64,000 nt of DNA. Origin: JACCSI01 sp035575715. Lineage in GTDB: Bacteria > Acidobacteriota > Vicinamibacteria > Vicinamibacterales > UBA2999. This document shows positions 9,145 to 17,750 of the stretch, one piece after another (positions within the stretch are counted from its first letter, which is position 1; the number at the start of each line of letters is the position of its first letter). Made by a program: the position numbers and the translations under genes. The notes under the pieces were generated by a model that was not told the origin of the DNA, searched no databases, and saw nothing but the letters and a program-made list of their open reading frames with translations. The DNA lies in NCBI GenBank assembly GCA_035575715.1, contig DATLXN010000038.1, positions 34,052-98,051 of the forward strand, in the 5' to 3' direction.

Positions 9145-9831
9145 TCACCACACGCCGGGAATCACTCGCCAGCGAACCGCATCGGCGTATCTTCGATAGT
9201 CATTCCCGTGCACCGCGATTAGCGATCGCTCCTCGAGCGGGATCGCCAGCAGCAAGTAGACCGAACTGATCGTCGCAAACAGCAACCGGTCGCTGGTCAT
9301 CGTTGGAGCGCCGAACACCGCGAGCATCCATCCGAGATAGATCGGATGTCGCACCACGCGGAATGGACCGACCACGCGCAGGACTTCGGTCGAGCGTGCG
9401 GTGCGGGCCTGTCGGATGCCCGCCAGCTCGAAGACGTCGATCACGCCAGCTGCGCGCACCGCAACCAACGCGCCGCTGACTTGAATGGCGTAGCCGAGCC
9501 ATCGGCCGATCCCTCGCAACTGGTAGACCATGCCCGGCAGCGACTGCCATAGCGTGCACACCGCGAGCAGGAGCAGACTGGCGATCCACACGTAGACGGT
9601 GCGTTCGCTGCCGGCCGGAATGTAGCGGCTGATCCACGCCTTGGCGCCGGACCGCGCCAGGAGCGAGTGGTGCAAGGCGAACCCTGAGAACAGCGCCGTG
9701 TTAACTGCGACGTCGCGAACAGTTCGGCCATCATCGGCCGCCGCGATGCCCAGGACGACTGCGTAGAAATAGACGAGATAGGTAAGCGAGACTGCGAAAG
9801 CTGCGGCGCCGACCCACGCAAACAGCTGCAC
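9145..9831 (-). CDS. Integral-membrane methyltransferase, NnrU/MddA-like
   Basis: The 228-residue protein has about six hydrophobic segments. It ends in the phospholipid/isoprenylcysteine methyltransferase signature VVRHPIYLGWML followed by an EER motif, which binds S-adenosylmethionine at the membrane. The upstream block FALHHSLLARSGAKAW followed by SERTVYVWIASLLLL is typical of the NnrU family. That family includes MddA, the methanethiol S-methyltransferase that forms dimethylsulfide. Its substrate is not proven here. The gene is divergent from a ketosynthase operon that also contains an ICMT-fold methyltransferase, so a role in the same lipid pathway is an alternative. The GTG start lies 20 bases from the ketosynthase start. 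Confidence 0.7.
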   Translation of the reverse strand: MQLFAWVGAAAFAVSLTYLVYFYAVVLGIAAADDGRTVRDVAVNTALFSGFALHHSLLARSGAKAWISRYIPAGSERTVYVWIASLLLLAVCTLWQSLPGMVYQLRGIGRWLGYAIQVSGALVAVRAAGVIDVFELAGIRQARTARSTEVLRVVGPFRVVRHPIYLGWMLAVFGAPTMTSDRLLFATISSVYLLLAIPLEERSLIAVHGNDYRRYADAVRWRVIPGVW

Positions 9832-9851
9832 GCGCCAATAATATAGAGAAC
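9832..9851. promoter_or_regulatory. 20-bp bidirectional promoter gap with overlapping TANNNT boxes
   Basis: Two GTG starts face away from each other across only 20 bases. On the minus strand TATTAT (9843-9838) is 6 bases from GTG 9831. On the plus strand TAATAT (9839-9844) is 7 bases from GTG 9852. The two boxes share the same A/T core, and neither start has room for a ribosome binding site. Both messages would be leaderless. RNA polymerase could probably not occupy both directions at once. Confidence 0.5.
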
Positions 9852-11123
9852 GTGAAGATCGCCATCACCGGCATCGGGGTCGTCTCCACCTTCGGCCTCG
9901 GCCGGGAGGTCTACTGGGACAACATCAGTCGCGGCGTCAGCGGCACGCGGGCGATCACCGAGTTCGACGCGTCCGCCTTTCCCTGTCGTGTCGCGGCGGC
10001 CGTGCCGCCAGTCACGTTCGCGGAGGCGCAACGACTGGCCGGCGAATCGCTGGACGGCGACGGTCACGGTAACGGGAACGGCCGTGCCGATCCCAAGCGC
10101 TATTCTCGCGCCGCGCTGTTTGGCGTGCTGGCCGCGCGCGAAGCCTGGAACGACGCCGGGCTGACGATGGGCGAACCCAATAGTGGCGTGATTATCGGCA
10201 CCGGTGGCGGCGGCATCGATGTCGGTGAGCGTCAGTACTACGAGTTTTTCGTCAACGGCGGCAAGCGCGTCACGCCCTACGCCATCGCCAACGGTATCTG
10301 TGGCATGGTCTCGAGCGAGATCTCGATTTCGCTCGGGCTTCACGGCATCAGCCACGTGCTGTCGACCGGTTGTACCAGTTCCACCGATGCCATGGGTTAC
10401 GCCGCCATGCTGCTGAAGAACGGCGATTTCGATGTGCTGCTCTCAGGCGGCACCGATGGTTGCGTATTGCCCGGGATGATCTTTGGCTTTTCTCGCATGC
10501 GTGCGGTGTCGACGCACTACAACGATGCCCCGGCGACCGCCTCGCGGCCCTTTGACCGGGACCGCGACGGATTTGTGCTCGGCGAGGGTGCCTGGATGAT
10601 GGCGCTCGAGCGTGAGGAGCGCGCGCGCGCGCGGGGCGCGCACATTTACGCCACCATCGACGGCTATGCCAGCACCTGCGATGCCTATCACCGCGTGCAA
10701 ATGGACCCCGACGGCGCGCAGATCGTCCGCTGCATGACCCAGGCGGTCGAGCGGTCCGGCCGCGCCATCGAAGAGATCGGCTATGTGAACTATCACGGCA
10801 CCTCGACGCAATTGAATGATGCGATCGAAGCCCAATGCACCCGGCGCGTGTTGGGCGCGCACGCCGATCGGGTGCCGGGGTCGTCGACCAAGTCGATGAT
10901 CGGCCATCCGCAAGGCGCGAGCGGCGCCGCTGGTGTCGTCGCCTCGGCGCTGGCGATGTCGCGAGGGTTCCTGCCGCCGACGATCAACCTGCACCATCAG
11001 GATCCGCAGTGCGATCTCGATTTTCTGCCGAATGAGGGCCGCGCCGCACGACCCGCTGCTGCGCTGTGCAACTGTCTGGGCTTCGGGTCGAAGAACTCCG
11101 CACTGGTGCTCGGCGCGGTATGA
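9852..11123 (+). CDS. Beta-ketoacyl synthase (FabF/type II PKS-like)
   Basis: The 423-residue thiolase-fold protein keeps the full Cys-His-His triad of condensing ketosynthases: Cys174 (STGCTSSTDA), His315 (NYHGTSTQLND) and His352 (MIGHPQGASG). It should therefore catalyse decarboxylative Claisen condensation rather than act as a chain-length factor. Between residues 68 and 80 there is a Gly/Asn/Asp-rich insertion (DGDGHGNGNGRADP) not needed by the family. There is no acyl-carrier protein, malonyl transferase or ketoreductase nearby, so it must borrow carriers or act on unusual acyl donors. It overlaps the next gene by ATGA and starts an apparent four-gene operon. Confidence 0.88.
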   Translation: MKIAITGIGVVSTFGLGREVYWDNISRGVSGTRAITEFDASAFPCRVAAAVPPVTFAEAQRLAGESLDGDGHGNGNGRADPKRYSRAALFGVLAAREAWNDAGLTMGEPNSGVIIGTGGGGIDVGERQYYEFFVNGGKRVTPYAIANGICGMVSSEISISLGLHGISHVLSTGCTSSTDAMGYAAMLLKNGDFDVLLSGGTDGCVLPGMIFGFSRMRAVSTHYNDAPATASRPFDRDRDGFVLGEGAWMMALEREERARARGAHIYATIDGYASTCDAYHRVQMDPDGAQIVRCMTQAVERSGRAIEEIGYVNYHGTSTQLNDAIEAQCTRRVLGAHADRVPGSSTKSMIGHPQGASGAAGVVASALAMSRGFLPPTINLHHQDPQCDLDFLPNEGRAARPAAALCNCLGFGSKNSALVLGAV

Positions 11124-12292
11124 CCGATGTGCTGGTGATCGGCGCCGGGCCGGCCGGATCGCTTGCGGCGACCATCCTGGCCCGCGCCGGAGCCCGGGTG
11201 CAAGTGTTCGAGCGGTCGCGGTTTCCCCGCGGCAAGTTGTGCGGCGACACCCTGAATCCGGGAGCGATGGGTGTCCTCGGCGCGCATATCTCAATGGAAC
11301 CGTTGCTCGCACAGTCGCTGGCGCTCACCGGCATGCTGCTCACCGGCCCCGGTGGGGTGCACGTTCGCGGCGATTACGGTGACGGCCTGTGCGGCCGCGC
11401 GATCACGCGACGCGTGCTGGATGCGCTGTTGATCGACCAGGCGATCACGGCGGGCGCGCAATTTGACGACAACGTGGCGGTCACCGCGCCGATGCTCGAC
11501 GCCAACGGAAACGTCTGCGGCGTGAGTGTGCGCGGGCCTGGTGGGATGCTGCGATCAGAACGTGCGCGCCTGGTGATTGCCGCCGACGGCCGCGAATCCA
11601 AGCTGGCGCGTGCACTCGGCCTGTCCCGATATGCGAGCCACCCGCGGCGCTGGGCGATCGGCGGGTATTTTGAAGGCGTGGCGCCGCTGCACCCGATCGG
11701 TGAGATGCATGTGCGTGCCGGTCACTACATCGGCGTCGCCCCCATGGCCGATGGGTTGACCAACGCCTGTCTGGTCGTGCCCCATAAGTCCGGACCGGTG
11801 GCGTGGCGCGAGCCGGGCCGGGCGTTGACCGAGGCACTCGCCGCTGATGCCGAACTTGGTCCGCGGTTCGCGGGCGCGCAGCTGGTCGACCCGCCGCATG
11901 TTCTCGGGCCGATGGCGGTCGATTGCACGGCCGCCGGAGCGGCCGGGTTGCTGCTTGCCGGCGATGCGGCCGGGTTTATCGACCCGATGACTGGCGATGG
12001 GCTGCATCTGGCGTTCGCTGGTGCCGAACTCGCCGCGGCAGTGGCTGGCGACGTCTTGACCGGTCGCACGGCGCCAGCCGACGCGGGTGCGAGGCTGACC
12101 GCGGCGCGCCGCACCGCGTTCGCCGCGAAATGGCGCTTTAACCGTACGCTTCGATCACTGGTTGGTTCGACGGGCGCGATTTCGGCGGCGGCGCTCGGTG
12201 CACGCGCGCTGCCGCTCGTCTTTGAGAGAGTCATTCGCTACGCCGGCGACTGTCACGTCGGCCAATCCCGCGCTGCGGCGCGATTGGACTGA
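11120..12292 (+). CDS. FAD-dependent oxidoreductase, geranylgeranyl-reductase family
   Basis: The start was set at the ATG that overlaps the ketosynthase stop (ATGA). That places the FAD dinucleotide motif VLVIGAGPAGSLAA at residues 4-17. The 390-residue protein continues with the family blocks ERSRFPRGKLCGDTLNPG and LLAGDAAGFIDPMTGDGLH, the GD motif that contacts FAD ribityl. These features define the geranylgeranyl-reductase/halogenase-like flavoproteins, which reduce or hydroxylate polyketides and isoprenoids. The coupling to a ketosynthase and an ICMT-type methyltransferase suggests that it modifies the ketosynthase product. The specific reaction is not predictable. Confidence 0.85.
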   Translation: MTDVLVIGAGPAGSLAATILARAGARVQVFERSRFPRGKLCGDTLNPGAMGVLGAHISMEPLLAQSLALTGMLLTGPGGVHVRGDYGDGLCGRAITRRVLDALLIDQAITAGAQFDDNVAVTAPMLDANGNVCGVSVRGPGGMLRSERARLVIAADGRESKLARALGLSRYASHPRRWAIGGYFEGVAPLHPIGEMHVRAGHYIGVAPMADGLTNACLVVPHKSGPVAWREPGRALTEALAADAELGPRFAGAQLVDPPHVLGPMAVDCTAAGAAGLLLAGDAAGFIDPMTGDGLHLAFAGAELAAAVAGDVLTGRTAPADAGARLTAARRTAFAAKWRFNRTLRSLVGSTGAISAAALGARALPLVFERVIRYAGDCHVGQSRAAARLD

Positions 12293-12807
12293 TGTCCGCT
12301 GCTGCTGCGGTCGCGACCGCCGCCATCCTTGCCGCGCTGGGGATCATGCTGGGCGAAGCCGTCCTGTCCAACCACAACGAACGCGTGCTCCGCCAACGCG
12401 GTGCCGTCGAGCCGCGGGACGACGTCTATGGGACGATGCGGTGGGCGTACCCGGCCTGTTTCATGTTGTTGGCGGTCGAGGGGGCGCTGCGGGGGCCTGC
12501 GACCCGCGACGCGATGGCGATCGGCTTCGCCGTGTTTGGGCTCGCCAAAGCGCTGAAAATCTGGGCGATCAGTACGCTCGGTGTCCGCTGGACCTACAAG
12601 GTGCTGGTGCTGCCCGAGGCGCCGCTGATTGTGCGCGGACCCTATGCCGTGATTCGCCACCCGAACTATGTCGCGGTTCTGGGCGAACTGGCCGGCATCG
12701 CCCTGATTGTCTGGGCGCCCATCACCGGCGCCCTGGCGCTCGGCGGCTTTGGCTGGTTATTGATGCGCCGTATCGCTATCGAAGATCGCGCGCTCGGGAG
12801 ACAATAG
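12292..12807 (+). CDS. Isoprenylcysteine carboxyl methyltransferase (ICMT) family protein
   Basis: The 171-residue membrane protein has four or five hydrophobic stretches and the ICMT/PEMT motif GPYAVIRHPNYVAVLGEL, followed by an acidic residue in AIEDRALG. These are the membrane S-adenosylmethionine-binding elements. Bacterial homologues next to type III polyketide synthases (for example Bacillus BpsB) O-methylate alkylpyrones. Here the partner is a FabF-like ketosynthase instead. Its ATG shares one base with the upstream TGA (TGATG), so the two genes are coupled. Confidence 0.8.
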   Translation: MSAAAAVATAAILAALGIMLGEAVLSNHNERVLRQRGAVEPRDDVYGTMRWAYPACFMLLAVEGALRGPATRDAMAIGFAVFGLAKALKIWAISTLGVRWTYKVLVLPEAPLIVRGPYAVIRHPNYVAVLGELAGIALIVWAPITGALALGGFGWLLMRRIAIEDRALGRQ

Positions 12808-12817
12808 CGTCCGCCTG

Positions 12818-14248
12818 ATGTTTCCTCCGCCGCCGCCGCCGGCGAGCATCCTGTCGCGGGTGCTCGATGTCATCACCGTCGTTTGTCTGCTGATCGGGAT
12901 CACCGTCTGGTTTACCGGCGGCTTCCGCGAATGGACCCCCTTTGGTTTGCTGTCGGTCCGTTCGGTCGTGCGCCCGCTCGTGATCGCGCTGGTGCTGATC
13001 GCCATCCGTCACTGGCTCCAGCCGCGACCCACGATCGTCTCGCGCTACGTCGACAGCGCACGCGCGTTCTGGCGCGCGCCCGAGACGCGCGCGGTGTTTC
13101 CCGTGTGGATTAGCACTCGCGCCGCCGTGTTGCTGGTCGGATTTCTAGCGATCGGATTGTTTGGCTATCGCGCTGACGTGCCGGTACCGTGGCGCGTGCA
13201 TCAGAACGAGATCGCGAATCTCCCCGCCCGCTGGGACACCGGCTGGTACATGGATGTGGCGATCAACGGCTACCAGTGGAGCCGCGCACACTCGACCCAG
13301 CAGCAAAACATCGCGTTCTTTCCGGTCTACCCGATGTTGATGCGTTATGGGTCGTTGTTGTTCGGGCGCGACACGATGTGGACCGGTGTCGCGATTTCAT
13401 GGGTCGCGTTCTTTGCCGCGCTGGTCTACTTGTTCCGGCTCGCGCGGCAACGCCTCGGCGACGAGGCGGCGATTACCAGCGTGGGCCTGATCGCATGCTA
13501 CCCCTTCGCGTTTTTCTTCAGCACCGCCTACACCGAAGCACTCTTCCTCTTGACCATCGTCGCGGCGTGCTATCACTTCGAACGCGACGAACTGTGGCGC
13601 GCCATGTGGTGGGGACTGGCGGCCGGCTTGTCGCGACCGAATGGCTGTCTGTTGTCGATCGTCCTGGCGTTGATCGCGATTCCCCCGGTGTGGCCTGACA
13701 CGAAGCGATTGTGGCAACCTGCCTTGCCGCCGCCGGTGGGGTGGTCGCGGCTGGCGCGACGGATGGCGGTGGCGTCGGCGCCGGGCGTGGGCATGTTGAT
13801 CTATTCGACTTACATCTGGCAGCTCACCGGTCACCCATTGCAGTGGGCGCTCCAGAACGCCGCGTGGGGTCGCGTTTACGCCGGTCTTGATGTCTTCGCG
13901 GCGCGGCAGGCGCAGTTGATTAGTGAGAACGGTCTTTATACCTATGCCGCGACGCGGACGGTGGATTCGCTGCAACTGGCGGCACTGCTGTTCGTGCTCG
14001 TCACGGTGTGGCCGGTGTATCGACGGCTCGGCCTGGCCTATGCGGCGATGATCGTCGTCAATGTCCTGCTCCCGGTCATGATGGGCGGATTGCTCTCGAT
14101 CGGGCGCGTCACCTCGGTCCTGTTCCCAACCTTCCTGTGGCTTGGCGCGGTGATTCCGCCGTCGCATCGAGCCGCATGGCTTGGCGTCTTTGCGATGCTG
14201 CAAGCGATCTGCGCGGCGCTGTTTTTCACCTGGCGCCCGCTTTACTAA
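12818..14248 (+). CDS. PIG-V-like mannosyltransferase (multipass membrane)
   Basis: The 476-residue protein has about ten hydrophobic segments. Its large first extracytoplasmic loop contains NLPARWDTGWYMDVAINGYQ followed by IAFFPVYPMLMRY, which matches bacterial PIG-V/GT-C mannosyltransferases using polyprenyl-phosphate sugars. The acidic residue in RWDTGWY is the likely catalytic or metal-binding position. The gene starts 10 bases after the ICMT gene, so it appears to be the last gene of the ketosynthase operon. This raises the possibility of a glycosylated lipid product, which is inference. Confidence 0.75.
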   Translation: MFPPPPPPASILSRVLDVITVVCLLIGITVWFTGGFREWTPFGLLSVRSVVRPLVIALVLIAIRHWLQPRPTIVSRYVDSARAFWRAPETRAVFPVWISTRAAVLLVGFLAIGLFGYRADVPVPWRVHQNEIANLPARWDTGWYMDVAINGYQWSRAHSTQQQNIAFFPVYPMLMRYGSLLFGRDTMWTGVAISWVAFFAALVYLFRLARQRLGDEAAITSVGLIACYPFAFFFSTAYTEALFLLTIVAACYHFERDELWRAMWWGLAAGLSRPNGCLLSIVLALIAIPPVWPDTKRLWQPALPPPVGWSRLARRMAVASAPGVGMLIYSTYIWQLTGHPLQWALQNAAWGRVYAGLDVFAARQAQLISENGLYTYAATRTVDSLQLAALLFVLVTVWPVYRRLGLAYAAMIVVNVLLPVMMGGLLSIGRVTSVLFPTFLWLGAVIPPSHRAAWLGVFAMLQAICAALFFTWRPLY

Positions 14249-14294
14249 GGACTCGCCGGCTGGCGCAGTGAGCGGTCTGCTTCAGGCCCCGCGC

Positions 14295-14300
14295 TATACT
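14295..14300 (+). promoter_or_regulatory. -10 box of the TPR-gluzincin gene
   Basis: TATACT lies 12 bases before ATG 14313, between the PIG-V-like gene and the TPR gene. It would give a leader of only about six bases and marks a likely new transcription unit. No -35 consensus is evident. Confidence 0.35.
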
Positions 14301-14312
14301 GAAAACGCCTCA

Positions 14313-16820
14313 ATGAGACAGTTTCAACGGCTCGGCTGGGCGTGCGCCGTCGCGGCAGTTCTCCTGGCGCTCCAATCGTCGGCGCCGGCGCAAAGCGGTG
14401 CGCAAGGCGTCACGTCGACGCGCGCCGCCGCTGAACGCGCCCTGCGCACCGGTCGATTCGACGAGGTCGAGGGACTCACGCAGAACAGCACCGACGCGGC
14501 GATGCTGGCGTTGCGCGCCCGAGCACTGAGTGCGCGCGGCCGATACGCGGAAGCCGAAAGCGTGCTCGCCCCCGCCGCTGCCGCGTCACCCGCCAGCGAT
14601 GCGGCCCTGGAGTTAGGTCTTCTTCAGCTTTACCTTGGCCGCCGCAGCGAAGGGCGCCGGACCTTGCAGCTGTTATTGCTTGCTGACCCGCGCTCAGCAC
14701 AAGCGCGCGATTACCTGCGCTCGGCACGCGCCGCGAGCGTGCTCGCCAAGTTTGATGACGCGCAGAGTTACTACCGGGAGGCGGTCGCGCTGGCGCCGGG
14801 CGATGCGGCGATCAATAGCGCCTGGGGCGAACTGTTCCTCGAAAAACACAATCGCGCCGATGCCGCCAAGTCGTTTCAGGAAGCGCTCAAAACGCAACCC
14901 GACTACGGTCCGGCGCAGCTCGGGATGGCGCGCGCGGTCGCGGAGGAGAATCCACCGGCCGCCGCGCGTTACGCCGCCCGGGCGCTCGACCTGAATCCCT
15001 CCGATGTCGCCGCGCACCTCTTCATCGCCCAGCTCGCGCTCGACAACGATAAGAAGGATGCTGCGCGCGAGGCGATTGCCAAGGCGCAGGCGATCAATCC
15101 GCACAGTCTTGAAGCGCACGCGCTGGTCGCGGCGCTCAATTTCGTCGAAGACAAAGAGGCCGCCTACAAAGAAGCGATCGCCGCCGCCCTCAAGATCAAT
15201 CCACTGTACGGCGAAGCCCACCGCGTGGTTGGCGCGGTAACGGCGAGCAACTACCGGTTTGATGAAGCGGTCGATCAGGTGCGTCGTGGCATTGCCATTG
15301 ATCGAGAAAATGCCCGCGCTCACGCCGACCTCGGCACCCACTTGATGCGCACCGGCGATGAAATCAACGCACGTCGTGCGTTGGAGACCGCCTTCCGCGC
15401 CGACCCCTTCGACGTCATCACCTACAACCTGCTCGGCGTTCTCGACAAGCTCGAGACCTTTGAAACGATCACCGATGGCCTGCTGACCATCAAGCTGCAC
15501 CGCGATGAGTTCGGCGTGATGCGCGAGTACGTGCCGGCGCTGGCGAAGGAAGCGCTGGCCGCGTTGAGCAAGCGGTGGGAGTTCACGCCCAAAGGACCGA
15601 TCCTGATCGAGGTGTTTCCCGTCCATGACGACTTCGCCGTCCGCAATGTTGGGTTGACTGGCATGATTGGCGCCCTGGGCGCGTGCTTCGGCCGGGTCGT
15701 GACCATGGACTCTCCGAAGGCTCGCGAGCCAGGCGACTTCAACTGGGGCGCGACTCTGTGGCATGAGATCGCCCATGTCATCACCTTGCAACTGTCCAAT
15801 CAGCGGATTCCGCGCTGGTTGACCGAAGGCATTTCGGTGTTTGAAGAAAAGCGCGCGCGCCCCGAATGGGGCCGCGAGATGGAAGTACCCTTCGCGCGGG
15901 CGATCGACGAAGGCCAGGTGATGAAGCTGCGCGACCTGAACGCCGGCTTCCAGAATCCGCAGACCATTTCCCTGGCCTACTACCAAGCGTCCTTGCTGGT
16001 CGAGCACATCGTACAAAAACACGGCGAGCCGGCCCTACGGGCGCTGGTGAAATCGTTTGCCGACGGCATCGACACCGAGACCGCGATAAAAAGGGTGTTG
16101 CTCAGTGACATCGACGCCTTGCAGGGGACGTTTGATACGTTCCTGGGTGAGCGATTCGGCACGCTCCGCAAAGCCCTCGATGCGCCGGACGGGTTCTCGT
16201 TCGAGCTGCCGCTCGACAAAATAAAAGCCGCGGCGGCGGCCCATCCCGGCAGCTATGCCGTGCAGATGGGTCTCGGGCGCGCGCTGCGCGCGACGGACCC
16301 GGCCGGTGCCATCGAAGCGTTCGATCGTGCGTCGCAGCTGGCGCCAATGATCACCGGGCCCGAAAGTCCGTATATGCAGATCGTCGAAGTCGCCTTGGCC
16401 CGCCAGGACAAAGCGCGGGCGGCGCAGGCACTGGACGCGATGACGTTTCACGATCACACGGCTGTCGCAGCCGCGCGCCAGCTCGTGACTTTGCTCGACC
16501 CGGACAAAGACACGGATCGCCTGCGCACCGCGCTCCAGCGCGTGGTGGCCATCGACCCCTTTGATTCGGCGTCACACACGACGCTTGGTCGCCTGGCGCT
16601 CGCGTCGGGCCAGTTGCCCGAGGCGGTCCGCGCCTTTCGGGTCGCACTGGCCGCCGGCCCGATCGATCGCGCCTCGGCGCACGCGGACCTTGCCGAGGGG
16701 TTGTTTCAGGTCGGCGATCGCCCCGAAGCGAAACGCCAGACCTTGGCAGCGCTGGAGATTGCGCCCACCTACGAACGTGCGCAAGCACTGCTCTTGAAAT
16801 TAACGGATGGAGCACGGTAG
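14313..16820 (+). CDS. Exported TPR protein with HExxH peptidase (gluzincin-type) domain
   Basis: The chosen ATG gives a classic signal peptide (MRQFQRLGWACAVAAVLLAL, ending SSAPAQS). An upstream in-frame start would bury it. The 835-residue protein has an N-terminal run of TPR helices to about residue 400. A peptidase-like region follows with WHEIAHVITLQL (His484, Glu485, His488) and a downstream Glu in LTEGISVFEE, the gluzincin ligand set. A second TPR block fills the last 250 residues. It is probably a periplasmic zinc peptidase or scaffold. It is co-directional with the DUF4159-MoxR block, and its stop overlaps the region around the next start. Confidence 0.8.
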   Translation: MRQFQRLGWACAVAAVLLALQSSAPAQSGAQGVTSTRAAAERALRTGRFDEVEGLTQNSTDAAMLALRARALSARGRYAEAESVLAPAAAASPASDAALELGLLQLYLGRRSEGRRTLQLLLLADPRSAQARDYLRSARAASVLAKFDDAQSYYREAVALAPGDAAINSAWGELFLEKHNRADAAKSFQEALKTQPDYGPAQLGMARAVAEENPPAAARYAARALDLNPSDVAAHLFIAQLALDNDKKDAAREAIAKAQAINPHSLEAHALVAALNFVEDKEAAYKEAIAAALKINPLYGEAHRVVGAVTASNYRFDEAVDQVRRGIAIDRENARAHADLGTHLMRTGDEINARRALETAFRADPFDVITYNLLGVLDKLETFETITDGLLTIKLHRDEFGVMREYVPALAKEALAALSKRWEFTPKGPILIEVFPVHDDFAVRNVGLTGMIGALGACFGRVVTMDSPKAREPGDFNWGATLWHEIAHVITLQLSNQRIPRWLTEGISVFEEKRARPEWGREMEVPFARAIDEGQVMKLRDLNAGFQNPQTISLAYYQASLLVEHIVQKHGEPALRALVKSFADGIDTETAIKRVLLSDIDALQGTFDTFLGERFGTLRKALDAPDGFSFELPLDKIKAAAAAHPGSYAVQMGLGRALRATDPAGAIEAFDRASQLAPMITGPESPYMQIVEVALARQDKARAAQALDAMTFHDHTAVAAARQLVTLLDPDKDTDRLRTALQRVVAIDPFDSASHTTLGRLALASGQLPEAVRAFRVALAAGPIDRASAHADLAEGLFQVGDRPEAKRQTLAALEIAPTYERAQALLLKLTDGAR

Positions 16821-16827
16821 AGCAGGC

Positions 16828-17634
16828 ATGTTCCATTTGCGCCGCGTCGGAGGCATCGCGCTGCTGGCAGGTCTGCTGCTGGCTGCCGGACCGACCCTGG
16901 CATCCCTTGCGGTGGCGCAAATGACCCACGGCGCCGACGACCGTTTCGCCGGCCTGCAGTGGACCTTCGCGCGCATCAAATACAACGCCTCGACCGGCGA
17001 CGCACGCACCAACCTCCGTGTCGGATACTGGGAAGAACCGTGGGCCATTGACGCTCCCGCGGCTGAGCAGAATCTCACCAGGCGTCTCAGCACGGTGACC
17101 GCGATTCAGGTAACCGACCCGGTGGTCATCACTTTTGACGATGACAAGATCTGGCAGTATCCCTGGCTCTACATCGTCGAGCCGAGCAATCTGTCGCTCA
17201 GCGATCGGGAGGCCTCGACGCTGCGCGAACATCTGTTGCGCGGCGGCACGCTGACCCTCGACGACTTCCATGGTCCCTACGAGTGGGACCTCACCGTCAA
17301 GCAATTGAAACTGGTGTTTCCGGATCGCGAGATCGTCGAGATCGAACCGCCGCATCCGATTTACACCTGCTTCTACCAGCTCGAGAAATATCCACAAGTG
17401 CCGGGCCTTGGATCCTTTTTCTCCGGCCGGAGCTGGGAGAAGGGTGGATTTGTCCCGCGGCTGCGCGGCATCCTCGATGACGCGGGCCGTCCGATGGTGT
17501 TGATCAACTGGAACACTGACATGGGCGACGGCATGGAGTGGTCCAATGCCGAGGACTATCCCGGGTACCTCAAATGGACCGCCCAGGCTTACCAGATGAT
17601 GATCAATGAAGTCATCTATACGCTGACGCACTAG
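16828..17634 (+). CDS. DUF4159 domain protein, exported
   Basis: Starting at ATG 16828 gives a 268-residue protein with a good signal peptide (FHLRRVGGIALLAGLLLA). A second possible ATG at 16807 would add seven polar residues and overlap the previous gene. The mature part has YPWLYIVEPSNLSLSD, LREHLLRGGTLTLDDFHG and NWNTDMGDGMEWSN, as expected for DUF4159. This domain has a glutamine-amidotransferase-like fold and recurrently neighbours MoxR/DUF58/VWA genes. Its biochemical role is unknown. It is the first clear member of that gene train here. Confidence 0.85.
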   Translation: MFHLRRVGGIALLAGLLLAAGPTLASLAVAQMTHGADDRFAGLQWTFARIKYNASTGDARTNLRVGYWEEPWAIDAPAAEQNLTRRLSTVTAIQVTDPVVITFDDDKIWQYPWLYIVEPSNLSLSDREASTLREHLLRGGTLTLDDFHGPYEWDLTVKQLKLVFPDREIVEIEPPHPIYTCFYQLEKYPQVPGLGSFFSGRSWEKGGFVPRLRGILDDAGRPMVLINWNTDMGDGMEWSNAEDYPGYLKWTAQAYQMMINEVIYTLTH

Positions 17635-17664
17635 CCGTGAGGTTGTCGAGCGAGGTCGGGGGGC

Positions 17665-17733
17665 GGTGGTCGGTCGTCGGTCGTCGGTCCTTCGTCCCGT
17701 TCCTAGTTCTTAGTTCTTAGTTTTTAGTTCTCA
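17665..17733. repeat. Two abutting heptamer arrays (GGTCGTC and TTCTTAG types)
   Basis: Between DUF4159 and moxR a run of GGTCGTC/GGTCGGT units is followed by TTCTTAG, TTCTTAG, TTTTTAG, TTCTCAC units. The A/T-rich second array ends about 18 bases before the moxR GTG, just upstream of its GGAG ribosome binding site. Two unrelated heptamers occupy one gap. Confidence 0.85.
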
Positions 17734-17750
17734 CTAACGGAGTCCCCATC

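Noticed and set aside
14694..16022. 442-codon frame opposite the TPR-gluzincin gene
   Set aside because: It lies wholly inside a gene with signal peptide, TPRs and HExxH, and has no start signals.
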